Shown in pieces: positions 27,331 through 36,344 of a stretch of 64,000 bases of DNA (position 1 is the stretch's first letter; each line of letters starts with the position of its first letter). The position numbers and the translations under genes were made by a program. The stretch is from Paracoccaceae bacterium (lineage in GTDB: Bacteria > Pseudomonadota > Alphaproteobacteria > Rhodobacterales > Rhodobacteraceae): the NCBI GenBank assembly GCA_002697345.1, contig NZVE01000074.1, positions 1 through 64,000 on the forward strand. The letters run 5' to 3'. The notes under the pieces are model-generated. The model did not search any database. It had not been told where the DNA came from and saw only the letters and a list, made by a program, of their open reading frames with translations.

Positions 27331-29079
27331 TTATAAAGCTCCTAAGGTTTGAATAGTATTTATATCTGAAAATTTACTTTTGTTTTTTTTGAAGGGCTTT
27401 ATGGCACAATCATCCCACCCTAGCGCAGTTAAACATTTAATTTCTTCTTTATTAACCGGGATATATGACGGATTTTTGTTAACCCACCTACCATCTTTTA
27501 GTAGGCCATAAATTTTCTTACTCTCGCGATCAAAAAAAGATATCTCGGATATGTATAAAATGCATTGTTTTAAGAACTCATATTGATTATTATTTTGTCT
27601 AAATAATACATCTTCTGGTTTTTTTGCTTTTATATTAACTTCTTTAAATATATCAATATTATTTAAAGCTGTTAAATCCATAATTACCATGCTTCCATTT
27701 CCACCAAATGCAACTGTCCTTGGTAATGTGCCTAAAGGTACTTCATTATCTAGGAATTCAAAATTTATATCTTTGTCTTTTATCGCTATCCAGGATAAAA
27801 AAAGCTCTGGCATTCCAGTGTAAGCCTCAATGTTGTGAAATAACAAATCTTCAACCGCTTTATACCGCAAAGTTGAAAGACCACGTTTCCAAGCTCTTTC
27901 AACAGTCTCTGCTGGAGGTGTAATAACAAAAAAAAGTAAAACTTTTTGACCAAACCTGCTAAGTAATTTGCTTTGATAATCACCTTTCAAATTGACAGTA
28001 AAGCTATCAAAACGAAATCTATCAATTAATAGGTGTGGCATTTCACCCTTGATAGATTTTTGTTCCATATATAGGTCTAATTTTTTATCAACCATTTCTA
28101 GCTCATAACCTGTTAACATAGCAGCATATTTATAATCTTTGCCTAACGATCCATAATCTAATAAAAATTTACGCCAATAGTCTGGACTTATCACAGCAAA
28201 ATCTTCCCAAGTTATATCCATTCTCTCTGCTAACAATCTTTGCTGAGGACGGATTGTACTTTTTCCTGCGGCAGATGCTCCTTTGGTATTCATTACTATA
28301 GGCGAGCTCTGAAATGGTAAAATTTTGTATTTTTGCACCTCTACGGCTTTTTGAATTAATGGTTCAATTAACTTACCAATTTTTTGGCTACCAAAGGTGT
28401 TTCGAAAAAACCTCGTCGTCAGTAATGTTAATAAATCCAAGTCATAAATTAACCCTCCGTGCACTTTGAGAACTCCACTCAGAGCAATCGAGACTGCAGT
28501 ATCACATTTGTCTGACAAGGATAAATCATGCTCATTAATACTTCTATGGGCAGTAATGGGAGAAGCTTTCTCTATATTCTCAGCAATATATTTGGAGTCA
28601 TTTAATACATGTTTAAAGACATTTTTTATTCTGAAGGGAAAACTTTTTACCTCATTAGTAGCAACATTTCGTGAAATTTCTTTTTTTATTAAGCTATTGA
28701 TGATACTTTGAGCAGTAGACATATAATCAGCAAAGTATTGATTAATTATACTCGCCTCGGGTTTAATGTAATCTTCTAATATTTTTGAAACCATATCTCT
28801 CAATGAGATCCCTAAATCTTCGTAATTTGGCCCATCAGGAACAGAAAGATCAGATGTTACTCGAATTAGTAACTCATGAATGACTAACCTCTCAACTGTT
28901 AACTCACACATATCTTTTATGTTCAAACCACAAAATATTGCTGCTTCTTTTGCTTCACTGTAAGAAACAGAGCTATTGGCCTTATTAAATAGAGTAATTC
29001 GGTGCCTTAAATGCTTTGGAATATCAGTATAAATACCAGGGTTCCAAGCATTATACTCATTTGCGTTTTCTACCAACAA
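27331..29079 (-). CDS. Large uncharacterised protein with zeta-toxin-like P-loop kinase region
   Basis: 582 residues with no family that I can name with confidence. Residues 1-255 are mainly helical and unfamiliar. A Walker A motif GASAAGKST is at 267-275. It is followed by ISPDYWRKFLLDYGSL (Asp300), an AAMLTGYE segment, LLIDRFRF (residues 350-356) and FVITPPAETVERAWKRG (residues 384-400), in the order seen in zeta toxin/UDP-sugar kinase-like P-loop enzymes. The last 150 residues are unfamiliar too. No small antitoxin-sized gene is adjacent. It sits 54 nt after tctA on the same strand, but may have its own promoter. Kinase activity is inference. Confidence 0.7.
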   Translation of the reverse strand: MLVENANEYNAWNPGIYTDIPKHLRHRITLFNKANSSVSYSEAKEAAIFCGLNIKDMCELTVERLVIHELLIRVTSDLSVPDGPNYEDLGISLRDMVSKILEDYIKPEASIINQYFADYMSTAQSIINSLIKKEISRNVATNEVKSFPFRIKNVFKHVLNDSKYIAENIEKASPITAHRSINEHDLSLSDKCDTAVSIALSGVLKVHGGLIYDLDLLTLLTTRFFRNTFGSQKIGKLIEPLIQKAVEVQKYKILPFQSSPIVMNTKGASAAGKSTIRPQQRLLAERMDITWEDFAVISPDYWRKFLLDYGSLGKDYKYAAMLTGYELEMVDKKLDLYMEQKSIKGEMPHLLIDRFRFDSFTVNLKGDYQSKLLSRFGQKVLLFFVITPPAETVERAWKRGLSTLRYKAVEDLLFHNIEAYTGMPELFLSWIAIKDKDINFEFLDNEVPLGTLPRTVAFGGNGSMVIMDLTALNNIDIFKEVNIKAKKPEDVLFRQNNNQYEFLKQCILYISEISFFDRESKKIYGLLKDGRWVNKNPSYIPVNKEEIKCLTALGWDDCAIKPFKKNKSKFSDINTIQTLGAL

Positions 29080-29133
29080 ATTATCCAGTATTTGGGTGAG
29101 TCCCGTTTATTTATCAGAATAAAGCTTCTTCCT

Positions 29134-30654
29134 TTAAACTTTACGCCGATAGTATTTACTGATCCATTTTAAAAACGGAAGAAAAATTAGTATTAAGGCG
29201 ACAACAGTTATAGGACCTGCAATTGGTCTTGTGAAAAAGATAGAGAAATCTCCGTCAGAAAGTAACAAAGATTGCCTCAATTTTGGTTCTGCAATGGGAC
29301 CTAAAACGATAGCTAAGACCGCTGGAGCTAATGGGTAATCAAGCATGCGTAATACAAATGCCGCTAAACCAACTAAAACCATTAAACCGACATCAAACAT
29401 ATCAAGGTAAGCCGCATAAGTTCCAACCAGTGATAAAACAAAAATTACGGGTGCTAAAATAGTAAAAGGCATCCTAAGCATCCACAAAAATACTGGAATA
29501 AAAGAAAGGTTTAGTAGTACTGCCACTATATTAGAAATATAAAAGGATCCAATCAGAGGCCAAACAAACTCAGGTTGATTAGTAAATAATAATGGTCCAG
29601 GTTGAAGACCCCATATAACCATCCCCGCGAGCAAAACGGCCGTTGTAGGAGAACCAGGTATCCCTAGTGTCATCATAGGTAACATCGCTCCTGTCGATGC
29701 TGAATTATTTGCAGACTCTGGTGCTGCAACGCCATCAATAGAACCTTTTCCATACTCTTCTGGATTTTTAGATGTTAACTTTGCGACCCCATAAGACATT
29801 AAAGCACCAGGAGTAGCACCAGCTGCCGGTAATATCCCAACAAAGAAACCCAAGATTGAACCAATTAATGTTCCTTTCCAGGCAAATCTAAAATCTTTAA
29901 TTGCCTGGAATATACCTTTAAAACTAACATCTACCTTAGACATCTGTGGACCTGACCTGGTGGAATTAATTGTCCACAACATCTCACCAATTCCATAGAC
30001 ACCGATGGCAACCACAAGGAAACGAATTCCGTGCATGAAGCCTGTTATTTCAAAAAATATTAAACGTGGTTCACCCGTTATGATATCAAAACCTACAGTA
30101 GCCAAAGCTAAACCAATACAAATAGAAAAAATAGTTTTGGGTATATCATCTCCACCCAATCCAACAAAAGTTGCAAAAGCAAGAAGCATTAAAGAAAAGA
30201 TCTCTGGATTTCCAAAGGATAGTGCCACCGAAGCTAGCAACGGGGCAAAACCAGTAAACAGTATAGTCGAAATTGTGCCTCCGATAAAAGACGCAATAGC
30301 AGCCGTTACAAGTGCAACATGTGCCCTTCCAGATAAAGCGAGAGGACGACCATCAAAGACGGTAGCTACAGCAGTGGAAGCACCTGGGATTCCTAATGTG
30401 ATAGATGAAATGGCACCACCATACATTGCCCCATAATATATGGAAGCTAGAAAAATCATTGGAGATGTTGCCCCACCAGTGAAGCCTTGAATAACAAAAG
30501 TAAAGGGAAGTAATATTGCTACTCCATTTACTGAGCCAAGACCCGGCATTGCCCCAACAAACAACCCTACTATGACGCCTATTACAGCTAACCCCAGGTT
30601 TATTGGCTCAAGAGCAATTAAAATCCCATTAAATAAAGAAGCCAAAATATCCAT
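29134..30654 (-). CDS. tctA: Tripartite tricarboxylate transporter large permease TctA
   Basis: A 506-residue, roughly 12-helix membrane permease. It has the family blocks GAMPGLGSVNGVAILLPFTF, YYGAMYGGAISSITLGIPGASTAVAT, GILPAAGATPGALMSYGVAKL and MLPMMTLGIPGSPTTAVLLAGMVIWGLQPGP. TTT systems import carboxylates with an ion gradient and a periplasmic binding protein. Last gene of tctCBA. The substrate is not set by sequence; citrate, tartrate, oxalate or aromatic acids are all possible. Confidence 0.93.
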   Translation of the reverse strand: MDILASLFNGILIALEPINLGLAVIGVIVGLFVGAMPGLGSVNGVAILLPFTFVIQGFTGGATSPMIFLASIYYGAMYGGAISSITLGIPGASTAVATVFDGRPLALSGRAHVALVTAAIASFIGGTISTILFTGFAPLLASVALSFGNPEIFSLMLLAFATFVGLGGDDIPKTIFSICIGLALATVGFDIITGEPRLIFFEITGFMHGIRFLVVAIGVYGIGEMLWTINSTRSGPQMSKVDVSFKGIFQAIKDFRFAWKGTLIGSILGFFVGILPAAGATPGALMSYGVAKLTSKNPEEYGKGSIDGVAAPESANNSASTGAMLPMMTLGIPGSPTTAVLLAGMVIWGLQPGPLLFTNQPEFVWPLIGSFYISNIVAVLLNLSFIPVFLWMLRMPFTILAPVIFVLSLVGTYAAYLDMFDVGLMVLVGLAAFVLRMLDYPLAPAVLAIVLGPIAEPKLRQSLLLSDGDFSIFFTRPIAGPITVVALILIFLPFLKWISKYYRRKV

Positions 30655-30684
30655 TATACTTACCTTTTAGTTAGTTGAATTCTC

Positions 30685-31218
30685 TTAGAGAAATATATCA
30701 TAAAGAGGGATAAAAAGTGGTTCAAGGTACCCTTTTGGTAGAATAATCCTCATTGCAATATCAAAGAAAAAGAAACTGAAAACTGGTATTCCACTAGAAA
30801 TCAAGAGGGCCGTAGTCCATCTATGCTTACCTAGAAATCTTATGTAATAAATTAAGAAACAGAAAATTGCACCGTAAAAACCTATAACAAAAATTGATAA
30901 TAAAAATCCAATTAACCCCCCACCGACGACAAGAAGTAACTTAATTCCATGAGAGTCTAAAAAAGGTTCATCACTTTGACTGGGAGGGGAAGTTCGCTTG
31001 TACCAATTATAAGCAATCCATAAGCAACAAATAAACATTATCGCTGACAACCAAAAAGGCCAAAAACCACTACCTGGCCCCTCTCCATCAATAAATCCAA
31101 TATTATCAAACCTAGAAACATCGGGATTCCATGCGGAACCTTCGCCCGACTTCCACATCATACTTAATGAAAAGAGCCCAAGAATAAATGCTGTAATAAT
31201 TTCTGCTTTTCTCATCAC
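30685..31218 (-). CDS. tctB: Tripartite tricarboxylate transporter small permease TctB
   Basis: 177 residues with four hydrophobic segments, the standard TctB topology. The first helix begins AEIITAFILGLFSLSMMW; the second is SGFWPFWLSAIMFICCLWIAY, with GPGSGFWPF as the family motif. It is encoded between tctC and tctA with short gaps. Confidence 0.88.
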   Translation of the reverse strand: MMRKAEIITAFILGLFSLSMMWKSGEGSAWNPDVSRFDNIGFIDGEGPGSGFWPFWLSAIMFICCLWIAYNWYKRTSPPSQSDEPFLDSHGIKLLLVVGGGLIGFLLSIFVIGFYGAIFCFLIYYIRFLGKHRWTTALLISSGIPVFSFFFFDIAMRIILPKGYLEPLFIPLYDIFL

Positions 31219-31238
31219 TTGGGCTCCCTTAGTTTACT

Positions 31239-32216
31239 TTATTTAATAGCGCCTGACGCTTTTAAAATTACTTTGTGCAGATCACGTTGAACATTCCAAT
31301 ATGCCACAAGCTCTTCACCAGACATAAAGTCACCCATTAGAGATTTTTTGTTTTTATAGGATTGCCAATCAGCTGAATTGTATACTTTTGTAAACAAGTC
31401 AGAGAAGTAAGCCTCAGCATCCGGAGACATTCCAGGAGCTCCAACAACTGATCTCTGCATATAATAAGTAAATTCGCTACCCTTTTCTTTTAGAGTAGGT
31501 ACGTCTGGGAACAATGGTAATCGCTCGTTTGTGAACGCTACAAGTGGTACCATATCTCCACTTTCATAAAAACCAAGTGCCTCAGATGGGTTGTTAACAG
31601 ATGAGTGAATCTGTTTTCCAGCAACATCTTTTGCAACCGCACCTCCACCTTTATAAGGGATATACTTCATAGATAGTCCATAAGCACCATTGAGATGATC
31701 CGTGATAATGTTATCTTCGGAGTCTTTTCCAGTTCCGCCCATTACCCATCCACTTCCTTCAGCCTTGGCTTTGGCTAGAAACTCTTCAAAAGTTTTTAAA
31801 CCGCTATCCTTATGAACCCAAAGTAAGAAAGTATCTTCAGCCATTCTCCCAACGGGTGCAAATGTCATAACATCAATCCCCAATCCAGGTTGACGAAGAG
31901 GTGTCGTGTAGAACGAATTTAAAGTTACCATAATCGTATGATCTGGATCGCTCGCAGTGTTTGCTGCAACTAAAGCTTCCGCCCCTGACCCGCCAGATTT
32001 ATTTGTAGGAATTAGTGGTCGATTTGATAAATTCTCTTTTTCTACAATGGCTTGCATTAATCTCGCCATTTTATCAGCTCCACCACCTTTACCAGCCATA
32101 ATTATAAAATTTACAGGCTTGGTTGGTTCCCAAGCGTTCGCGATGCCTGCAAAACCAGAAAACGCAATAGCCGCAATTCCTACTAGTGTGAAAAACACTC
32201 TTTTAGTATGCTTCAT
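31239..32216 (-). CDS. tctC: Tripartite tricarboxylate transporter binding protein TctC (Bug family)
   Basis: A 325-residue periplasmic receptor. It has a signal peptide (VFFTLVGIAAIAFSGFAGIANA) and the Bug-family start WEPTKPVNFIIMAGKGGGADKMARL. Other family motifs are KSGGSGAEALVAANTASDPDHTIM, MKYIPYKGGGAVAKDVAGKQIHSSVNNPSE and LPLFPDVPTLKEKG. A strong AAAGGAGG site precedes the ATG. It is first in the tct operon and lies directly downstream of the oxalate operon, separated by a region rich in inverted repeats. Oxalate as substrate is possible but unproven. Confidence 0.9.
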   Translation of the reverse strand: MKHTKRVFFTLVGIAAIAFSGFAGIANAWEPTKPVNFIIMAGKGGGADKMARLMQAIVEKENLSNRPLIPTNKSGGSGAEALVAANTASDPDHTIMVTLNSFYTTPLRQPGLGIDVMTFAPVGRMAEDTFLLWVHKDSGLKTFEEFLAKAKAEGSGWVMGGTGKDSEDNIITDHLNGAYGLSMKYIPYKGGGAVAKDVAGKQIHSSVNNPSEALGFYESGDMVPLVAFTNERLPLFPDVPTLKEKGSEFTYYMQRSVVGAPGMSPDAEAYFSDLFTKVYNSADWQSYKNKKSLMGDFMSGEELVAYWNVQRDLHKVILKASGAIK

Positions 32217-32233
32217 TTTTTCCTCCTTTATTC

Positions 32234-32278
32234 GTACGAAAGCGTCGTACAGCGCTTATTAAGCCGAAATATACGGCT
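32234..32278 (-). repeat. Two short inverted repeats in the tctC leader
   Basis: GTACGA/TCGTAC with a 5-nt loop (32234-32250) and AGCCG/CGGCT with a 7-nt loop (32262-32278) lie immediately upstream of the tctC ribosome-binding site. Either could fold as a leader hairpin or be read as an operator for the tct operon. Confidence 0.5.
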
Positions 32279-32287
32279 ATTCTTTAA

Positions 32288-32317
32288 GTTACAAAAAAGC
32301 CTCCACTTTTTTGTAAC
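32288..32317 (-). terminator. Perfect 12-bp inverted repeat between fhs and tctC
   Basis: GTTACAAAAAAG and CTTTTTTGTAAC flank a 6-nt loop, 46 nt after the fhs stop. The inner A/T tracts let it act as a weak intrinsic terminator at the end of the oxalate operon. The symmetry also suits a protein-binding site for tctC. The stem has few G/C pairs, so the terminator call is moderate. Confidence 0.55.
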
Positions 32318-32362
32318 TATATTAGCTAACCATCTAGACCCTCCCTAGATAAAAAATTAACT

Positions 32363-34039
32363 CTAAAAAAGACCATCAATTACACCCTCATCATTTATCC
32401 GAATAGATTCTGCTGCCGGCACGCTTGGTAGACCCGGCATGGTCATAACCTCTCCGCAAATTGCAACAACGAAGCCGGCACCTGCTGACAATCTAACCTC
32501 TCGCACGGGTATAGAAAAACCTACTGGAGCTCCTCGCTGTGCTGGATCGGTAGTGAAACTATACTGAGTTTTAGCCATACACACTGGTAAATTTCCATAC
32601 CCCTGCTGTTCCCATTGTTTTAATTGATCCCGTATCTTTTTATCAACGACAACCTCGTCTGCACGATAAATACTCTTTGCTACACACTCTATTTTTTCTA
32701 ACAAAGGCATACTGTCTGGATATAAAGGCGCATAGTTTGCAGTATTACCTTCAACAATTTCTACGACCTTATTTGCTAGTTCAATTGTACCATCACTACC
32801 ATTTGCCCAATGTGTCGCGACCACTGCTTCACAACCTTGGCTGATAGCATAATCTTTAACTGCCTGAATTTCTGCTTCGGTATCAGACACGAAGTGGTTT
32901 ATTGCAACTATGGCTGGTACCCCAAACTTCTTGATATTTTCAATATGACGACCAAGATTAGGACACCCGTCCTTAACCGCTTGAATATTTTCTTCTCCTA
33001 AATCTGCCTTTAGTATACCTCCATTCATCTTCATTGCCCGAACAGTCGCAACTATCACAACAGCCTTAGGCTTTAAGTTAGCTTTTCGACATTTTATATT
33101 CAAAAACTTTTCAGCTCCAAGGTCCGCCCCAAAGCCAGCCTCTGTAACTACATAATCCGCCAGTTTTAGAGCAGTAGTAGTTGCGACAACTGAATTACAA
33201 CCATGCGCAATATTAGCAAACGGTCCCCCATGAACAAAAGCCGGGTTATTTTCCAGTGTTTGAACTAAATTCGGTTGCATTGCTTGTTGCAATAATACTG
33301 TCATTGCTCCGTCAGCTTTAATATCTCTGCAATAAACTGGTGTACGATCTCGGCGGTATGCAACAATTATATCTCCAAGTCTTTTTTCTAAGTCTTCAAG
33401 ATCAGTTGCTAAGCATAAGATTGCCATAACTTCGGATGCCACAGTTATATCAAACCCAGCTTCCCTAGGAAATCCATTCGCAACACCTCCAAGATTACAA
33501 ACTATTTGCCTAAGCGCCCTATCATTCATGTCCATCACCCGACGATAAGCAATTCGTCTAACGTCAATATCAAGCTTGTTTCCCCAATAAACGTGATTAT
33601 CCACCATTGCCGCAAGTAAGTTGTGGGCACTTGTAATAGCATGAAAATCTCCTGTGAAATGTAGGTTCATATCCTCCATTGGGACAACCTGAGCATAACC
33701 CCCACCGGCCGCTCCTCCTTTCATTCCAAAACATGGTCCCAAAGATGCTTCTCTTATGCATATAGCCGCTTTTTTTCCAATTTTATTTAAACCGTCCCCT
33801 AAGCCGACCGTAGTGGTAGTTTTTCCTTCACCTGCAGGTGTTGGGTTTATTGCTGTAACTAGAATTAAATTGCCATCCTCTTTGCCATTTAATCCTTTTA
33901 TAAATTCTTCAGATACTTTTGCTTTATCATGCCCAAAGGGAAGCAACTCTGAGTAAGGGATGTTTAACTTTTCACCAATCGCTTGGATAGGCTCCTTTTC
34001 TGCTTCTCTAGCTATCTCGATATCAGTTTTGTATTCCAT
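32363..34039 (-). CDS. fhs: Formate-tetrahydrofolate ligase
   Basis: ATP-dependent formation of 10-formyl-tetrahydrofolate from formate and THF. The 558-residue length is standard. The P-loop [19 protein letters not shown] is at about 67-85. It is followed by [40 protein letters not shown], a signature of Fhs, and [14 protein letters not shown]. Last gene of the gntR-oxc-frc operon. It would capture formate released from oxalate into the C1 folate pool. In Methylobacterium the equivalent ligase (FtfL) serves assimilation. Confidence 0.97.
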   Translation of the reverse strand: MEYKTDIEIAREAEKEPIQAIGEKLNIPYSELLPFGHDKAKVSEEFIKGLNGKEDGNLILVTAINPTPAGEGKTTTTVGLGDGLNKIGKKAAICIREASLGPCFGMKGGAAGGGYAQVVPMEDMNLHFTGDFHAITSAHNLLAAMVDNHVYWGNKLDIDVRRIAYRRVMDMNDRALRQIVCNLGGVANGFPREAGFDITVASEVMAILCLATDLEDLEKRLGDIIVAYRRDRTPVYCRDIKADGAMTVLLQQAMQPNLVQTLENNPAFVHGGPFANIAHGCNSVVATTTALKLADYVVTEAGFGADLGAEKFLNIKCRKANLKPKAVVIVATVRAMKMNGGILKADLGEENIQAVKDGCPNLGRHIENIKKFGVPAIVAINHFVSDTEAEIQAVKDYAISQGCEAVVATHWANGSDGTIELANKVVEIVEGNTANYAPLYPDSMPLLEKIECVAKSIYRADEVVVDKKIRDQLKQWEQQGYGNLPVCMAKTQYSFTTDPAQRGAPVGFSIPVREVRLSAGAGFVVAICGEVMTMPGLPSVPAAESIRINDEGVIDGLF

Positions 34040-34048
34040 TCTTTATCC

Positions 34049-34975
34049 TCAACTATTTAAATTTCCTAAATGCTCTCCAACACTTAGGTCGGACATACTT
34101 GCCCAGGCTTCTGCTGACTGTTTGCTATCAGCATCTGGCTTAACTCTTTTTATAAGAATCCTTCCCCCTATACATTGAACAGTGACCCCTTGCCCAGAAA
34201 TATCAACGATCCTACCTGATATTCCATCTCCCTCAGCCTTTTCACAGTCAAAGATACTGACAACAGTATCTTTATATCTAGTCCAAGCTCCTGGAGCCGG
34301 GTTAGTTCCACGAATTAAATTATAAACCTGGTTAACGGGTTTGTTCCAATCTATTAGGGCATGTTTTTTGGTGCATCTACGTTCATAGGTTGCCAAAGAT
34401 TCATCTTGAATACGATGAGGTGGGTTGCCAGATCTGAATAAATCACAAACTTCTAATACTGAGTTCACTGCAGTTGGGTAAATTTTCTTAAAATATAAAT
34501 CAATCACGGTATCATTTTCATCTATTGGACATTCCCATTGCAGTAAGACATCGCCCTCATCCAAACCATCTGTAGGGTAAAACCATGAAAAACCCGATTT
34601 CTCACTGCCCATAATAATAGGCCAGTTTACAGCTGATGGTCCTCGATGAAGAGGTAAAAGTGATGGGTGGAAACAAATTGATCCTAGTTCAGGAGTGTTA
34701 CGTGCCAACTCAGGAACAAAAATATTTACAAATGCCATTACCATTAGATCTGCTTTGTAAGAAGCTAATTTTTGTAAAGTATCTTTATCTCTAAAGTGCA
34801 CAGGTTGTATTACTGAGATTTTATTCTCAATCGCAAATTCTTTAATTGGGTCTACCGGACGCCCCTCTTTATCGGGCTCACAATACACAGCAACAACCTC
34901 GTCCACCCCTTTTTGTATAATTTTTTCAAGTACATCTTTACCGAAAGCCTGTTGACCCATAACTATCAAACGCAT
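34049..34975 (-). CDS. Formyl-tetrahydrofolate hydrolase/formyltransferase-like protein (ALDH1L1 N-domain type)
   Basis: 308 residues with the formyltransferase fold. HPSLLPLHRGPSAVNW gives His103, and TDGLDEGDVLLQ gives Asp139. These match the catalytic His106 and Asp142 of the hydrolase domain of 10-formylTHF dehydrogenase, with identical spacing. Two residues before the histidine is Cys101, where methionyl-tRNA formyltransferase has the catalytic Asn and the ALDH1L1 domain a hydrophobic residue. The C-terminal domain (KINW-type IDWNKPVNQVYNLIRGTNPAPGAWT) is complete. Encoded between frc and fhs, it shares one base with the frc start region. It is unlikely to be the housekeeping Fmt. Its function could be formyl-THF hydrolysis or formyl transfer involving formyl-CoA. 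Confidence 0.8.
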   Translation of the reverse strand: MRLIVMGQQAFGKDVLEKIIQKGVDEVVAVYCEPDKEGRPVDPIKEFAIENKISVIQPVHFRDKDTLQKLASYKADLMVMAFVNIFVPELARNTPELGSICFHPSLLPLHRGPSAVNWPIIMGSEKSGFSWFYPTDGLDEGDVLLQWECPIDENDTVIDLYFKKIYPTAVNSVLEVCDLFRSGNPPHRIQDESLATYERRCTKKHALIDWNKPVNQVYNLIRGTNPAPGAWTRYKDTVVSIFDCEKAEGDGISGRIVDISGQGVTVQCIGGRILIKRVKPDADSKQSAEAWASMSDLSVGEHLGNLNS

Positions 34976-36234
34976 TATTTAACATCCCCTACTGCACCAG
35001 ACGAGATGATATCAGTCAATTCGTCACCAGAGTAACCCAACACCTCTGTTAAAATTTCTTTCGTGTGTTCTCCTAATAATGGTGAGCGGGTCACTTCAAC
35101 AGAACTATCAGACAATTTAATAGGATTTCCAACTGAGATATATTCACCCCTTTTGGGGTGACTAACTTTAACTAGTGTTCCTGTTGCAAACAAACCTTCA
35201 TCTTCTGAAATTTCTTTCATTGACAAAATTGGCCCCACAGGGATGTCGTGTGGGTTACAAATTTCCATTACTTCAAATTTAGTTTTAGTCATCGTCCATT
35301 TCTCTATACGTGTAAAAACTTCGTTGAGTTTATCTAAACGATCTGGAGGATTCACAAACCCTTCCTTCGTTTTCCATTCTGGTTCTCCAATAACATCACA
35401 AACTTTTTCCCAAATCGCAGCTTGTATTATGAAATATGTATAAGCGTTTGGGTCTTGCTCCCAGCCTTTACATTTCAAGATCCTACCGGGTTGCCCTCCA
35501 CCAGAATCATTTCCGGCTCTAGGAGTTGAATTTCCGAACTCTACTCCTTCACCAAATTGAGAGTACTCAGTAAGTGGTCCTTTATCCAACCTTTGTTGGT
35601 CTCTGAGTTTTACACGTGTGAGGTTTAAGACCGAGTCTTGCATAGCAGCAGAAACTTTTTGCCCCCTACCAGTCTTTTCACGTTGGAATAATGCGGTAAC
35701 TATACCTAAACAAAGATGTAATCCCGTTCCTGAATCCCCAATTTGAGCTCCAGTAACTAAAGGCGGCCCATCTCTAAAGCCTGTTGTTGAGGCAGATCCA
35801 CCTGCGCACTGGGCAACGTTTTCATAAACCTTACAGTCCTGATACTTTCCAGGGCCAAAACCTTTAATGGAAGCCATCACAATACGCGGGTTTATTTTCT
35901 GAATATTTTCCCAAGAAAATCCCATTCTATCTAATGCCCCTGGGGCAAAATTTTCAACGAGAACATCACATTCTTTTATTAGGCGGGTTAGAATTTCTTT
36001 TCCCACACTATTTTTAGAGTTAAGCTCTATTGATCTTTTATTATGATTGAGCATTGTGAAATACAAGCTGTCGGCACCAGGCATATCTACAAGCTGTTTG
36101 CGGGTTGCATCGCCAACGCCAGGACGTTCTACTTTTATAACATCAGCTCCAAACCATCCTAAAAGCTGGGTACATGTCGGACCAGATTGGACATGGGTGA
36201 AATCTAAAACTTTTATACCTTCTAAAGCCTTCAT
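34975..36234 (-). CDS. frc: Formyl-CoA:oxalate CoA-transferase
   Basis: A class III CoA-transferase that moves CoA from formyl-CoA (or succinyl-CoA) to oxalate. The 419-residue protein opens [24 protein letters not shown], like Oxalobacter Frc. The catalytic aspartate is Asp167 in [11 protein letters not shown]. The glycine loop SGGGQPG before KCKGW is conserved, as is [12 protein letters not shown]. It is adjacent to oxc, which makes the assignment firm. Cytosolic. It is followed by the formyl-THF hydrolase-like gene without a gap. Confidence 0.95.
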   Translation of the reverse strand: MKALEGIKVLDFTHVQSGPTCTQLLGWFGADVIKVERPGVGDATRKQLVDMPGADSLYFTMLNHNKRSIELNSKNSVGKEILTRLIKECDVLVENFAPGALDRMGFSWENIQKINPRIVMASIKGFGPGKYQDCKVYENVAQCAGGSASTTGFRDGPPLVTGAQIGDSGTGLHLCLGIVTALFQREKTGRGQKVSAAMQDSVLNLTRVKLRDQQRLDKGPLTEYSQFGEGVEFGNSTPRAGNDSGGGQPGRILKCKGWEQDPNAYTYFIIQAAIWEKVCDVIGEPEWKTKEGFVNPPDRLDKLNEVFTRIEKWTMTKTKFEVMEICNPHDIPVGPILSMKEISEDEGLFATGTLVKVSHPKRGEYISVGNPIKLSDSSVEVTRSPLLGEHTKEILTEVLGYSGDELTDIISSGAVGDVK

Positions 36235-36344
36235 TTTTTATAAACCTTTATTTTTTTAATTTTAAAGTAACAGTAAATCAAAATTTAGTTACTTCAAAAA
36301 TATAACTTTTTTAACGTGATTAACTAAATTTCCAACTATGAAAT

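Noticed and set aside
27331..29079. Classical zeta toxin-antitoxin pair
   Set aside because: No antitoxin-sized gene on either side and the protein is about twice the size of zeta toxins; kept only as a zeta-like domain call.
34049..34975. Housekeeping methionyl-tRNA formyltransferase
   Set aside because: No def gene next to it, Cys replaces the catalytic Asn, and the protein resembles the ALDH1L1 hydrolase domain; the oxalate operon setting also argues against it.
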